Assembly: GCA_963680875.1 (NCBI GenBank)
Contig: OY804590.1
Location: forward strand, 18,598,886 to 18,662,885
Direction of reading: 5' to 3'
Length of the DNA stretch: 64,000 nt
DNA from: Bathymodiolus brooksi
Lineage: Eukaryota; Mollusca; Bivalvia; Mytilida; Modiolidae
The notes beneath the pieces are model-generated. The model made no database searches, was not told the origin of the DNA, and saw only the letters and a program-made list of their open reading frames with translations. The translations under genes and the position numbers were made by a program. Shown in pieces: positions 1 to 15,000 of this stretch (positions within the stretch are counted from its first letter, which is position 1; every line of letters begins with the position of its first letter).

Positions 1-357
1 ATTATCATTTTGACCTTCTTATGTTATTGGAAATAAAGTCTTTGTTTTAGAAATAGCTAAGTTTTTTAAATCACACAATATTTTGAATTGAAATTATAAA
101 TCCTATCCATGAAACAATTCTGTCAAGGACACTTGAGGAAAGGATCAAATTACACTGTACACACCCTCCATAAATAAAAAATCTTAAAATGTTACTTAAA
201 AATATAATAATTGCAATTTCAATTTGTTTTCATGGACTTTAATAGCACTGTTAATGTGGATCACAATACCCAAAACAAAAAGGGGGGGGTGGCTATTTTT
301 TCAGATGTTAGTGATTTCTTTAAAAACACAACAAACATGTGTAGAATATCATTATGA

Positions 358-396
<39 letters not shown>

Positions 397-806
397 GTTT
401 TATTTAAAGTCGAAGCATGTACAACAAACGTAACACATGTACAAGTTTTCATAAGAATTTATAAATATGAAATAAATGTTAATATCATTACATATGTAAT
501 AAGATTTCAAATTTATATGAATATTAATGAGTACAAGACAGGTGTAAGTCAATTGGTACATTGGGAGATGTCCAACTGAAAGTAAAATGACATTTACTAA
601 CAGTTTACATGTTATGATTGATCATTAGGGGACTATGACATTAAAATAAAATTAATACAGTGTTGTACATGTACTAAGTATAAAAAAAAAGTTAATTTGT
701 TTATTGTTAATGTTTATTTTTTTCTGGAGTAATGTAAATATAGATTTATGTACAATGAAACATGTCTAAACTGAACCTCCTTGTGACAAACTTTTGTGTT
801 CTGAAT
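1..806. other. Upstream intron, mostly unannotated
   Basis: AT-rich sequence with an ATAA microsatellite at about 356-396. From about 760 it carries the left part of a dispersed repeat ('catgtctaaactgaacc') related to the 24.7-kb and 26.06-kb repeats. I see no exon here. Confidence 0.5.
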
Positions 807-2074
807 GGGCGCACTACGTTTGAGCACATTTTCAATTTTAGGTGTGTTACGTTTGAGTGCAAATCTTTCCTACGTTTGAGCGCAAATCTTTCCTACGTTT
901 GAGTGCATTTTACCTGTGGTTTACCTGGGGAATTTAATATAAGATAAGATAAGATAAGAAAACTTTATTTTGATTCGGCACATAATAAAACAGTACAACA
1001 TAAGCTCTAAGGAGCTTTTTACCGAATATACATTTACAATAAAACAACACAAGTCACATGCAAAGTTACAAACTAAAATAAGCTAAGACATACAGGCTTA
1101 AAAAGGAGGACTGTGTATAGATCTGAACAAGAACCCACGTGGCAAGTGCCTCTTTGGACTCTTGTTCAAGATCCACACACAGATGCTCCAACATAAAGCA
1201 GCATTTAAAAAAGAAGCAGCAGGTAAAAAAATAATAATATTACTGAATACTTAAAACTGGTACCAACATAATCAGTAAAAGCAGCACTGTCTAACTAAAA
1301 AATCAAAGAATATAAAATGTTCAAGCCAAACTATAAAAAATTAATATTAATAATTAGAAAAAAAAAAAAAAAAAAATAGCAATATATAAAAATGTGAAAA
1401 ATAGAAATAAAAATGTATGCACTTTATTATAAAAGATTACAGCACATCATAAAAACATCATAGGATTTATCTAAAATGTTTTATGAAATAGATTTAATAA
1501 AGTTTAAAAATGTCTATAAAAGTAGCACTCTATCGACTCTAAAAGTGTAGCCATCATAAATTAAACTTTTCTTCTCTCTATTTGTTTCCGATATGAAAAA
1601 CTCCATTTTTGTTCATACACATACAAGTAGTAAACAGTGAGGAGAGGATATATATAGGCTAGTCCTGCTATCCAATCCTTTTCAGTACTTTTCTGAATAA
1701 AATACGTTTAAATTAGTAGTAAACAGTATAAATCAAAAACAGTACCCGTACTCACAAATGAAAGGAATTAAATAGTGAACACAACCATCATACTGTGAAA
1801 AACCGTAAAATAAATCTTTAAATTATTTTTTTCATTATCAAAATTATTTTTAATTATTTTTTAAAGATAATTTTTATAATAATTTTTTTTCATTATCAAA
1901 ATCATTTTTAAGATAATTTTTATAATAATTTCTTAAAAGTTTTATAATTTAATTTTTTTTTCTCTCAGGTAAATAGCTACGGTAAAATGCACTCGATCGT
2001 GGATTTTTTTTGTGCTCAAACGTGAGATTTTTTGTGCTCAAATGTAGGACCAATGCGCTCAAACGTCGTGCAAC
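807..2074. mobile_element. 1268-bp Mutator-like TIR element with 9-bp target duplication
   Basis: Inverted ends of about 100 bp are each built from 20-30-bp subrepeats containing 'tacgtttgagcgcaaa' (807-912) and its reverse complement (about 1975-2074). The 9-mer gttctgaat flanks both sides (798-806 and 2075-2083). An uninterrupted relative of the host sequence, with a single gttcggaat, lies near 26069. A 9-bp duplication with long TIRs suggests a MULE. No transposase is visible, and the interior is filled by another repeat. Confidence 0.65.
939..1240 (-). mobile_element. 3' end of a retroelement with (TCTTA)n tail
   Basis: On the minus strand the sequence ends in repeated tctta units (939-960) after aataaag, and contains a small hairpin 'agctctaaggagct'. 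Short tandem tails like this are typical of some non-LTR elements. The 5' limit is a guess. It sits inside the TIR element at 807-2074. Confidence 0.35.
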
Positions 2075-2645
2075 GTTCTGAATAGACAGGTGTTCGGTTT
2101 ATACAGATTAAATTAACAAAGATTTCCTATATGGGGAGTTTTAGTCTGGATTATAAAATACAGGATTTCGCTGTATTCAGGGTTCAGTGTAGAGGCTTTA
2201 CTGTATATTGTTTCCTGAGTAAAGTAATTATAGATTTATATATAAAGAAAGTTAAACCAGTTTTCCCTAGTTTTTGACTTTTTCTGTTTTAAAAACCTTT
2301 AAATAAATCCTCTTTTTTTTCCCCCTTAAAATCTTTATTTTCTAAATAAATAAAAAAAAAATCAGTTATTGGAAAAAATGCATAAGAAAAATGAATAACA
2401 AATTTGTTCCTTTACAAAATATTTTGGGAACTTGTCTATTATTTAAATTACTAATACAGAAACAATGATCATTAAACCCAAAGAACAACAAGTTAATAAA
2501 TTGTGGGAGCAAGTAGTAGTTGCTGCTTGGCATCCACTCTTCTAATAAAATGAACGACAAGAAATCCCACACCGTGGCATGGGAACAGTTTCAGAAATAG
2601 ACACGAAAATCGATACATTGAACACAGAAATTTACTTGATTGCAT

Positions 2646-2848
2646 ATATACAGTAATCCCCTTTTATAAGGCCAGCGCACACCCTTCTGTAATGTAAAAG
2701 TTGCCTTTTAATAGGATGACCTTTCTTGGCGGTAGGACAATTTAGCAGAAATTTACTACATTTTGTATCTCGGTGCATCAGAAATCTGGCCTTCAAGGAG
2801 GAGTGGCTTTTGATTGGAGGGGTCTTGTGAAAGGGGGACTACTGTATT
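2646..2848. repeat. Short copy of the 'cagtagtcccc' TIR element, one internal unit
   Basis: Begins tacagtaatcccctttt and ends gggggactactgta, an inverted pair. Inside is one copy of the 'gagtggctttt...ggaggggtct' unit. The same element is seen at 26458-26998 and 38563-38877 with about 12 and 5 units. Confidence 0.6.
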
Positions 2849-2887
2849 TTTTTTTTGTGATGAAATTATTATTTTTTTTATCAACAG

Positions 2888-3055
2888 GAAATATATGGAT
2901 ATGTCGGTAACAAAGTAAAAAAAGTATTGATATGGATTCTTATCTTCCTGACAGTCGGGTTTTTACGTTTGTTCTTCTTCTGGTTTCCACATCTTATGAT
3001 AGCAGCTACACACGATTCAAGCTCCTTAAAAGATGCAGAGACAGTAGTCTTAAAG
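2888..3055 (+). CDS. ATP13A3: ATP13A exon 1 of window: N-terminal membrane spike
   Basis: Fifty-six codons, acceptor caacag|gaaat, donor ttaaag|gtgag, entering and leaving in phase 0. It encodes [12 protein letters not shown], then a long hydrophobic stretch ending [13 protein letters not shown], then a polar strand ending VVLK. EIYGY followed by a hydrophobic hairpin is the pattern of the P5B N-terminal membrane insertion (Ma). At least one further coding exon with the start codon must lie upstream of base 1. Confidence 0.9.
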
Positions 3056-6000
3056 GTGAGTAGGTTTCCTTTTCGTTTTAAATATTTTGTGATTACAGAT
3101 AAAGAAATGAAAAAACAGAAATAACACGCTGTGTGTGTTAGGACAGATCCAAAATCCAATCGCAAAATTGTAGAAACAGACAAAATCGATACCCCTTCCA
3201 TTATCCAATCAAAATATCGTAGAAACAGAGGTAAAATTGATACCTCTAATACACATATACATGACCGCTCGCTTTCCTATCATGGAACAAGCATGACCAT
3301 AGCGCAATGGAGGCAAATGAGGCAAATGACTCACTTTTGAAACGGCAAGTGTAACCTTTTGAAAGCAAATAAAAAAAAAAAAATTCTCAAAATTTGTCTT
3401 TATTCACCCCCTTTGCCTCACTTTATTCAGACCCGGCCTACGGCTGTGACAAGCCAATCTAATTAAAATTTGATCTTTGATTGCTCCCGGTTGTGTCGCA
3501 CATATGCACGACATAACAAAGCCGGCAGCAATTAAAGATCAAATTTTAATTAGATTGGGAACAAGCACCTCAATAACTAGTGGCAGGGTTAAACTAGTTT
3601 TATGGACCTAACCATCCTCTCTTACTGAAATGATGTGGTCATCAAGTGTTTTCCACATGGGAATACAATGTCAACCCTCATTTAACAGAATAGTTTTCAA
3701 CAAGGCGTTGACATCATTCGAAAAAAAAACTTTTTGGGAGAAAATATGGGAGAATTCTTGCTGTTAATGCTATTTCTCCACTAAGTGCGTAGTTTTAAGT
3801 AGTAAAAGTAAAGACGGATTGGCTTAGTCAGGATAATGGGACCGGGTGGAGCGATCGTGACATGTCTACCCCGCGGAATGTTGTTTCAGTGAGCTAGCCT
3901 ATAAAAATCCAACTAAGCATGTTGATCTAATACAAAGGAGACATCATCATTATCTTGTCTATACAAAGAAGACATCATCATTATCTTGTCTAATACAAAG
4001 GAGACATCATCATTATCTTGTCTAATACAAAGGAGACATCATCATTATCTTATCTAATACAAAGGGGACATCATCATTATCTTATCTAATACAAAGGGGA
4101 CATCATCATTATCTTGTCTAATACAAAGGAGACATCATCATTATCTTGTCTAATACAAAGGAGACATCATCATTATCTTGTCTAATACAAAGGAGACATC
4201 ATCATTATCTTATCTAATACAAAGGAGACATCATCATTATCTTGTCTAATACAAAGAAGACATCATCATTATCTTGTCTAATACAAAGAAGACATCATCA
4301 TTATCTTGTCTAATACAAAGAAGACATCATCATTATCTTGTCTAATACAAAGGAGACATCATCATTATCTTATCTAATACAAAGGAGACATCATCATTAT
4401 CTTATCTAATACAAAGGAGACATCATCATTATCTTGTCTAATACAAAGGAGACATCATCATTATCTTGTCTAATACAAAGGAGACATCATCATTATCTTA
4501 TCTAATACAAAGGAGAACATCATCATTATCTTGTCTAATACAAAGAAGACATCATCATTATCTTATCTAATACAAGGAGACATCATCATTATCTTATCTA
4601 TACAAAGAAGACATCATCATTATCTTGTCTAATACAAAGGAGACATCATCATTATCTTATCTAATACAAAGGAGACATCATCATTATCTTGTCTAATACA
4701 AAGGAGACATCATCATTATCTTGTCTAATACAAAGGAGACATCATCATTATCTTATCTAATACAAAGAAGACATCATCATTATCTTGTCTAATACAAAGG
4801 AGACATCATCATTATCTTGTCTAATACAAAGGAGACATCATCAATATCTTGTCTAATACAAAGGAGACATCATCATTATCTTATCTAATACAAAGAAGAC
4901 ATCATCATTATCTTGTCTAATACAAAGAGACATCATCATTATCTTGTCTAATACAAAGGGGACATCATCATTATCTTGTCTAATACAAAGGAGACATCAT
5001 CATTATCTTGTCTAATACAAAGAAGACATCATCATTATCTTGTCTAATACAAAGGAGACATCATCATTATCTTATCTAATACAAAGGAGACATCATCATT
5101 ATCTTGTCTAATACAAAGGAGACATCATCATTATCTTGTCTAATACAAAGGAGACATCATCATTATCTTGTCTAATACAAAGGAGACATCATCATTATCT
5201 TATCTAATACAAAGGAGACATCATCATTATCTTGTCTAATACAAAGAAGACATCATCATTATCTTGTCTAATACAAAGAAGACATCATCATTATCTTGTC
5301 TAATACAAAGGAGACATCATCATTATCTTGTCTAATACAAAGGAGACATCATCTTTATCTTATCTAATACAAAGGAGACATCATCATCATCTTATCTAAT
5401 ACAAAGGAGACATCATCATTATCTTGTCTAATACAAAGGAGACATCATCATTATCTTGTCTAATACAAAGGAGACATCATCATTATCTTATCTAATACAA
5501 AGAAGACATCATCATTATCTTGTCTAATACAAAGAAGACATCATCATTATCTTGTCTAATACAAAGGAGACATCATCATTATCTTGTCTAATACAAAGGA
5601 GACATCATCATTATCTTATCTAATACAAGAAGACATCATCATTATCTTGTCTAATACAAAGGAGACATCATCATTATCTTGTCTAATACAAAGGGGACAT
5701 CATCATTATCTTGTCTAATACAAAGGAGACATCATCATTATCTTGTCTAATACAAAGAAGACATCATCATTATCTTGTCTAATACAAAGGAGACATCATC
5801 ATTATCTTATCTAATACAAAGGAGACATCATCATTATCTTGTCTAATACAAAGGAGACATCATCATTATCTTGTCTAATACAAAGGAGACATCATCATTA
5901 TCTTGTCTAATACAAAGGAGACATCATCATTATCTTATCTAATACAAAGGAGACATCATCATTATCTTGTCTAATACAAAGGAGACATCATCATTATCTT

Positions 6001-9000
6001 GTCTAATACAAAGGAGACATCATCATTATCTTATCTAATACAAAGAAGACATCATCATTATCTTGTCTAATACAAAGGAGACATCATCATTATCTTATCT
6101 AATACAAAGGAGACATCATCATTATCTTGTCTAATACAAAGGAGACATCATCATTATCTTGTCTAATACAAAGGGGACATCATCATTATCTTGTCTAATA
6201 CAAAGGAGACATCATCATTATCTTGTCTAATACAAAGGAGACATCATCATTATCTTGTCTAATACAAAGGAGACATCATCATTATCTTGTCTAATACAAA
6301 GGAGACATCATCATTATCTTGTCTAATACAAAGGAGACATCATCATTATCTTGTCTAATACAAAGGAGACATCATCATTATCTTATCTAATACAAAGGAG
6401 ACATCATCATTATCTTGTCTAATACAAAGGAGACATCATCATTATCTTGTCTAATACAAAGGGGACATCATCATTATCTTGTCTAATACAAAGAAGACAT
6501 CATCATTATCTTATCTAATACAAAGGAGACATCATCATTATCTTATCTAATACAAAGGAGACATCATCATTATCTTATCTAATACAAAGGAGACATCATC
6601 ATTATCTTGTCTAATACAAAGAAGACATCATCATTATCTTATCTAATACAAAGGAGACATCATCATTATCTTATCTAATACAAAGAAGACATCATCATTA
6701 TCTTGTCTAATACAAAGGAGACATCATCATTATCTTGTCTAATACAAAGGAGACATCATCATTATCTTATCTAATACAAAGGGGACATCATCATTATCTT
6801 ATCTAATACAAAGGGGACATCATCATTATCTTGTCTAATACAAAGGAGACATCATCATTATCTTGTCTAATACAAAGGAGACATCATCATTATCTTATCT
6901 AATACAAAGGAGACATCATCATTATCTTGTCTAATACAAAGAAGACATCATCATTATCTTGTCTAATACAAAGAAGACATCATCATTATCTTGTCTAATA
7001 CAAAGGAGACATCATCATTATCTTATCTAATACAAAGGAGACATCATCATTATCTTGTCTAATACAAAGGAGACATCATCATTATCTTATCTATACAAAG
7101 AAGACATCATCATTATCTTGTCTAATACAAAGGAGACATCATCATTATCTTATCTAATACAAAGGAGACATCATCATTATCTTGTCTAATACAAAGGAGA
7201 CATCATCATTATCTTGTCTAATACAAAGGAGACATCATCATTATCTTATCTAATACAAAGAAGACATCATCATTATCTTGTCTAATACAAAGGAGACATC
7301 ATCATTATCTTGTCTAATACAAAGAAGACATCATCATTATCTTGTCTAATACAAAGGAGACATCATCATTATCTTATCTAATACAAAGAAGACATCATCA
7401 TTATCTTGTCTAATACAAAGGAGACATCATCATTATCTTGTCTAATACAAAGGGGACATCATCATTATCTTGTCTAATACAAAGGAGACATCATCATTAT
7501 CTTGTCTAATACAAAGAGACATCATCATTATCTTGTCTAATACAAAGGAGACATCATCATTATCTTATCTAATACAAAGGAGACATCCTCATTATCTTGT
7601 CTAATACAAAGGGACATCATCATTATCTTGTCTAATACAAAGGAGACATCATCATTATCTTGTCTAATACAAAGGAGACATCATCATTATCTTATCTAAT
7701 ACAAAGGAGACATCACATTATCTTGTCTAATACAAAGGAGACATCATCATTATCTTGTCTAATACAAAGGAGACATCATCATTATCTTATCTAATACAAA
7801 GAAGACATCATCATTATCTGTCTAATACAAAGGAGACATCATCATTATCTTATCTAATACAAAGGAGACATCATCATTATCTTGTCTAATACAAAGGAGA
7901 CATCATCATTATCTTGTCTAATACAAAGGGGACATCATCATTATCTTAGTCTAATACAAAGGAGACATCATCATTATCTTGTCTAATACAAGGAGACATC
8001 ATCATTATCTTGTCTAATACAAAGGAGACATCATCATTATCTTGTCTAATACAAAGGAGACATCATCATTATCTTGTCTAATACAAAGGAGACATCATCA
8101 TTATCTTGTCTAATACAAAGGAGACATCATCATTATCTTATCTAATACAAAGAGACATCATCATTATCTTGTCTAATACAAAGGAGACATCATCATTATC
8201 TTGTCTAATACAAAGGAGACATCATCATTATCTTATCTAATACAAAGAAGACATCATCATTATTCTTGTCTAATACAAAGGAGACATCATCATTATCTTA
8301 TCTAATACAAAGGAGACATCATCATTATCTTATCTAATACAAAGGAGACATCATCATTATCTTGTCTAATACAAAGAAGACATCATCATTATCTTGTCTA
8401 ATACAAAGGAGACATCATCATTATCTTATCTAATACAAAGAAGACATCATCATTATCTTGTCTAATACAAAGGAGACATCATCATTATCTTGTCTAATAC
8501 AAAGGAGACATCATCATTATCTTATCTAATACAAAGGAGACATCATCATTATCTTATCTAATACAAAGAGACATCATCATTATCTGTCTAATACAAAGGA
8601 GACATCATCATTATCTTGTCTAATACAAAGGAGACATCATCATTATCTTGTCTAATACAAAGGAGACATCATCATTATCTTGTCTAATACAAAGGAGACA
8701 TCATCATTATCTTGTCTAATACAAGAGACATCATCATTATCTTATCTAATACAAAGGAGACATCATCATTATCTTATCTAATACAAAGGAGACATCATCA
8801 TTATCTTATCTAATACAAAGGAGACATCATCATTATCTTGTCTAATACAAAGAAGACATCATCATTATCTTATCTAATACAAAGGAGACATCATCATTAT
8901 CTTGTCTAATACAAAAGGAGGACATCATCATTATCTTGTCTAATACAAAAGAGACATCATCATTATCTTGTCTAATACAAAGGAGACATCATCATTATCT

Positions 9001-12000
9001 TATCTAATACAAAGGAGACATCATCATTATCTTGTCTAATACAAAGGAGACATCATCATTATCTTGTCTAATACAAAGGAAGACATCATCATTATCTTGT
9101 CTAATACAAAGGAGACATCATCATTATCTTATCTAATACAAAGAGAACATCATCATTATCTTGTCTAATACAAAGGAGACATCTCATTATCTTATCTAAT
9201 ACAAAGGAGACATCATCATTATCTTGTCTAATACAAAGGAGACATCATCATTATCTTATCTATACAAAGAGACATCATCATTATCTTGTCTAATACAAAG
9301 GAGACATCATCATTATCTTTCTAATACAAAGGAGACATCATCATTATCTTGTCTAATACAAAGGAGACATCATCATTATCTTGTCTAATACAAAGGAGAC
9401 ATCATCATTATCTTGTCTAATACAAAGAAGACATCATCATTATCTTGTCTAATACAAAGGAGACATCATCATTATCTTGTCTAATACAAAGGAGACATCA
9501 TCATTATCTTGTCTAATACAAAGGAAGACATCATCATTATCTTGTCTAATACAAAGGAGACATCATCATTATCTTGTCTAATACAAAGGAGACATCATCA
9601 TTATCTTGTCTAATACAAAGGAGACATCATCATTATCTTGTCTAATACAAAGGAGACATCATCATTATCTTGTCTAATACAAAGGAGACATCATCATTAT
9701 CTTGTCTAATACAAAGGAGACATCATCATTATCTTGTCTAATACAAAGGAGACATCATCATTATCTTGTCTAATACAAAGGAGACATCATCATTATCTTG
9801 TCTAATACAAAGGAGACATCATCATTATCTTGTCTAATACAAAGGAGACATCATCATTATCTTGTCTAATACAAAGAGACATCATCATTATCTTAATCTA
9901 ATACAAAGGAGACATCATCATTATCTTATCTAATACAAAGAGACATCATCATTATCTTGTCTAATACAAAGGAGACATCATCATTATCTTGTCTAATACA
10001 AAGGAGACATCATCATTATCTTATCTAATACAAAGAGACATCATCATTATCTTGTCTAATACAAAGAAGACATCATCATTATCTTGTCTAATACAAAGGA
10101 GACATCATCATTATCTTATCTAATACAAAGGAAGACATCATCATTATCTTGTCTAATACAAAGGAGACATCATCATTATCTTATCTAATACAAAGGAGAC
10201 ATCATCATTATCTTATCTAATACAAAGGAGACATCATCATTATCTTGTCTAATACAAAGAAGACATCATCATTATCTTGTCTAATACAAAGGAGACATCA
10301 TCATTATCTTATCTAATACAAAGAGACATCATCATTATCTTGTCTAATACAAAGGAGACATCATCATTATCTTGTCTAATACAAAGGAGACATCATCATT
10401 ATCTTGTCTAATACAAAGGAGACATCATCATTATCTTATCTAATACAAAGGAGACATCATCATTATCTTGTCTAATACAAAGTAGACATCATCATTATCT
10501 TGTCTAATACAAAGAAGACATCATCATTATCTTGTCTAATACAAGGAGACATCATCATTATCTTGTCTAATACAAAGGAGACATCATCATTATCTTGTCT
10601 AATACAAAGGAGACATCATCATTATCTTATCTAATACAAAGGAGACATCATCATTATCTTGTCTAATACAAAGGAGACATCATCATTATCTTGTCTAATA
10701 CAAAGGAGACATCATCATTATCTTATCTAATACAAAGGAGACATCATCATTATCTTGTCTAATACAAAGGAGACATCATCATTATCTTGTCTAATACAAA
10801 GGAGACATCATCATTATCTTGTCTAATACAAAGGAGACATCATCATTATCTTATCTAATACAAAGAAGACATCATCATTATCTTGTCTAATACAAAGGAG
10901 ACATCATCATTATCTTATATAATACAAGGAGACATCATCATTATCTTGTCTAATACAAAGAGACATCATCATTATCTTGTCTAATACAAAGGGACATCAT
11001 CATTATCTTGTCTAATACATAGGAGACATCCATCATTATCTTGTCTAATACAAAGGAGACCATCATCATTATCTTGTCTAATACAAAGGAGACATCATCA
11101 TTATCTTGTCTAATACAAAGGAGACATCATCATTATCTTGTCTAATACAAAAGGAGACATCATCATTATCTTGTCTAATACNNNNNNNNNNNNNNNNNNN
11201 NNNNNNNNNNNNNNNNNNNNNNNNNNNNNNNNNNNNNNNNNNNNNNNNNNNNNNNNNNNNNNNNNNNNNNNNNNNNNNNNNNNNNNNNNNNNNNNNNNNN
11301 NNNNNNNNNNNNNNNNNNNNNNNNNNNNNNNNNNNNNNNNNNNNNNNNNNNNNNNNNNNNNNNNNNNNNNNNNNNNNNNNNCTTTTTCTTGACCTCTGAT
11401 GAACCTTTTTTTTATTACAGAACGAGCAGAATCTCATTCGTTACTTCACCACAAAAAAAGTTAAATACATTTGGAATACAGGTTCACAGGAATTTGAAAA
11501 GGCAAAGTAAGTCCTACTTTTCAATTTTTTTTCTCCTCAAATGCTCGTTTGCATGAATACTGGTACACAAATATATGTATCAGACAAGTTTGAAAGACAC
11601 AGAAATAAAAAGAATTGGACAAAGGACTGGGAGCTATAAGGGCCAAAATCGGCCCCACCTCAGATGTCGATAAAATTTTCTCCAAAATGTATTCACAATA
11701 TGTGCTTTTTAGAAATAAATACAGTTAGTTAATATGTGCATGTAATTCCTCACAGCGGACCGACAAAGTCAGGTAATGAAAAGCACTGAACGTCATTTTT
11801 TTCAGAATACAGAACGTGTGTATCATTGTATTGTAATGCATATCTTTAAAAAACAAAGCATAATAAAACTCAATAAACAAAGCATAAATTTGACTTAATA
11901 TGCAATGTGGATTGATTTCAGGAATAAAAACATGTTCCGAAGCTGTATTATGAAATTAAAGTGAGCGAATAGTAATGTCGCAACGTCACCTGTTTTCGAC

Positions 12001-15000
12001 GGTTTGTTTCACGTGATAAAATCTCTCATTATTTTGATCGCTTCATTTGTCAAAGGTTATATTATGATGCTGAAATTGCATGAATGATCTCAAGAAATCT
12101 GATCTAAAAATGTCATATTTAAATGTAAGAACTACGTACCACATCTATTATTTCACGTTCAAATTGTATTTTTTCGTAATTCATTTTTTCGTCACCTTAA
12201 CAAAGCTTTAATCATTTAAAAAATATATCTCATACAGACCAATTTTGGTTTCATCGTCTGCTATGACATTGATAATGTACATATTGAGGTCATATCAATT
12301 CAGAAACTTATTAACATTGATTGTCGAAAACTGGTCGAAATTTTGGTATTAACCTTAAAGAAGTAATAGATAGGTTTATTTGGACAATAGAACTTTGTCA
12401 TATTTGAAATTTTTTTAAACACTTTTTAAACCGTACTTTATTCTTAACGACAATCAATGCGATGATATATTCCAGTACATTTTTACGGACAACCATCACA
12501 AATCTATAAACACAGTGTATAACCGAACAGTTTTCAAAAACGGAAGTTGCTCTCTGACCAGGTAATGTTAGTTGCTTGCAGAAATTTCAACATTTTTGGA
12601 TGATTATCCATGATTTATTCTTTGAAAGTGGATCAACCGAAGCAACAAAAATTAAAAAAAATTCTGCAAAGGTATGTCATTTATATTTCTGATCAAATAA
12701 CAGTACCCTATTTGAAAATTGAAACTGGAAATCGCCGTTTAAACATCGGTGGATGGTATGTTTTCGCTCGAAGAAAGGGGTTAAAAATGGATTTTTTTTT
12801 CTCCACGAATTCCTTAAATTATGTCAAATATTTTCTCATTATCTGATGAAATAGACATTGGCGTTTTCAATGCAAGGAAAATATGACCGTAAACGCACTC
12901 ATTTTCCTTACGACGGGTGCATTTGACATCGTTCTTCATTGTACGTCACTGTACCCCTAATTGCTAACGAATTAATTTCAAATAGGTAAACATCATAAAA
13001 ATATTCAAAAACCACAAGAAATAAGGTTTGGTAAATAAGTAATGAAGTGAGTGATTGTTGTTTAACGCCAAACGAGCAATATGAAGAACTTGATATTTCC
13101 AAGAACTCTGGTAAACCTTACAAAATACTAATTTTGACAAAGCAGACATTTAGGCAAATCACAAGTCATTCATGTCATCACTGAATATTCCGATAAATGA
13201 TGAAAATTGTGAATTATCTACTTTATATTGGATACCAAAATTTCAGAAGAATCAGTATTTAAACTTGTTCAACAAAAGAACTACCGGGTATCTATAAGTA
13301 TGACTAAAATTTTGCATGCAGTTAAAGGAGGACTACTATCATACTGTGTCAAAGTATATTTACGTGGTAACATCAATCAAACGCACTGCATCGGTGGCGT
13401 AATGGTTTGCGTGCTCACCTCGAGTGCGGTAGATTGTGGGTTCGAGCCTCAGTTGGGTCAAACCAAGGACTATAAAATTGATATTTGTTGCTTCTCCGCT
13501 AAGCATGCAGCATTACGGAAAAAGAGCAAAGATTGGTTGGCTCGGAATCAGAATAATGTGTCCGAATGGAGTGACATTTCTACCCGCGTACTGTTGTTTC
13601 AGTGAGCTAGCACTATGAAAATCCAACTCTGCGTGTTGGTCTAGAATAAAGCAGACCTCATCATCATCTCATTGATAATTAACTTGTTCTCGCCATAATA
13701 TAGCTGAAGAATTGCTGAATTGGCATTAAACAACAATCACTCACTCACTCAATCAATCAAAAGTAGATACTGAAAGAAGAGGATAATTTTAATTCTTGAA
13801 AATTTCATCTAGCCAAATATTTGACTTTTTTGCCTTTTACACTTTCATTTCCTCTTTGAAATAAATTATTCACAACGCATTTTACTTTAAAAAATGGTGG
13901 CAACGTTACAAGTTTATAGTATTGGGTCACTAATTAACTTATTTTGTCAAGCACGAAACAAAAGGTAAAAAGTGCTACACATTAAATGAAGTTATCAAAA
14001 TATTGGAGTTCCTTATCGATAACATATATTTGTCGAGTTCGAATGGCGCATTTTTCAACAAATCATAGCTAGGCATCCCTATGGGAACAAACTATGCCCC
14101 TCTCCTCTCCAACTTTTTCTATACTCCTATGAGTCTTAGTTTATACAAAAACTTATCAAAGACAAAATAAAGTAGAGAGGCTTAAGCCTTTCATCTCACT
14201 CCCAGGTATATTGATAATGTTCTGCCAATTAATAATACGAGCTTTGCTTACTGGATTCCATTAATAGAGATTTCTTGATAATTGACGAACGGACGTATCT
14301 TCCCGTAACATAACGAAACAATGTTAATTTACGTAAAGATCTTTTGAGGGAGACCTTATTGCAACATTTGTCTTCAATTGTTCATTGAGTGTAAGTGATT
14401 AGATATATATTTTTTTCATTTCGGTGTTTTAAACAGTTAAAAATTAATATCACTGGCCAAATAATGGTTTCACAGTGACATTACAGTCTAGATACAAAAT
14501 ACATATTTTCCTCAAATGCTATTTATAGATATACTTCAAGGAGGGGTGCTTTTCAAATTTTTTTTTTTTATTTTTGTTAATATTTCTGATTTAAATTTTC
14601 ACACAAATAAATAATTTTGCCAGACTTGGGAGAGAGAAAAAATCTGACTAAGGAAAATCCAGCAGTATAATAGTTATGTAATACTGGATATTGAATGGAA
14701 CATTTCTGATTTCATATGTAAATAAAAATAAATGATTCCATTCTCCCAAAACCTGTCTGTCCCATGGTAAAACAATATCCCCTTTTAGGCTTATTGATAC
14801 CTTATCGGTGACGGTCGCCCGACCGTTGACCGATTGTCGTGCAAAAATCGTGCGATTTTCGCTTTCTATTGTTTTTATTAAATAAGAGAAATACCTTAGA
14901 AAAATCTACTGTATACTAGTTTAACCCCGTCACTTTTTATTGAAGTACCTGAACTAAGCCAGGAGGGGTCATATATATGTGTGTTAGGGATATCGAATTT

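Noticed and set aside
3924..11181. CRISPR-like look of the 32-bp regular array
   Set aside because: Units are directly adjacent with no spacers, the genome is animal, and the unit derives from a SINE.
11078..11437. Open frames crossing the N gap
   Set aside because: They exist only because N codons are read as open; the flanks are minisatellite and intron.
13389..13470. Possible tRNA gene (A- and B-box-like motifs)
   Set aside because: The motif pair is the SINE head; the sequence continues into a shared body and tail in several copies and lacks a proper cloverleaf. The same applies to the SINE-A heads.
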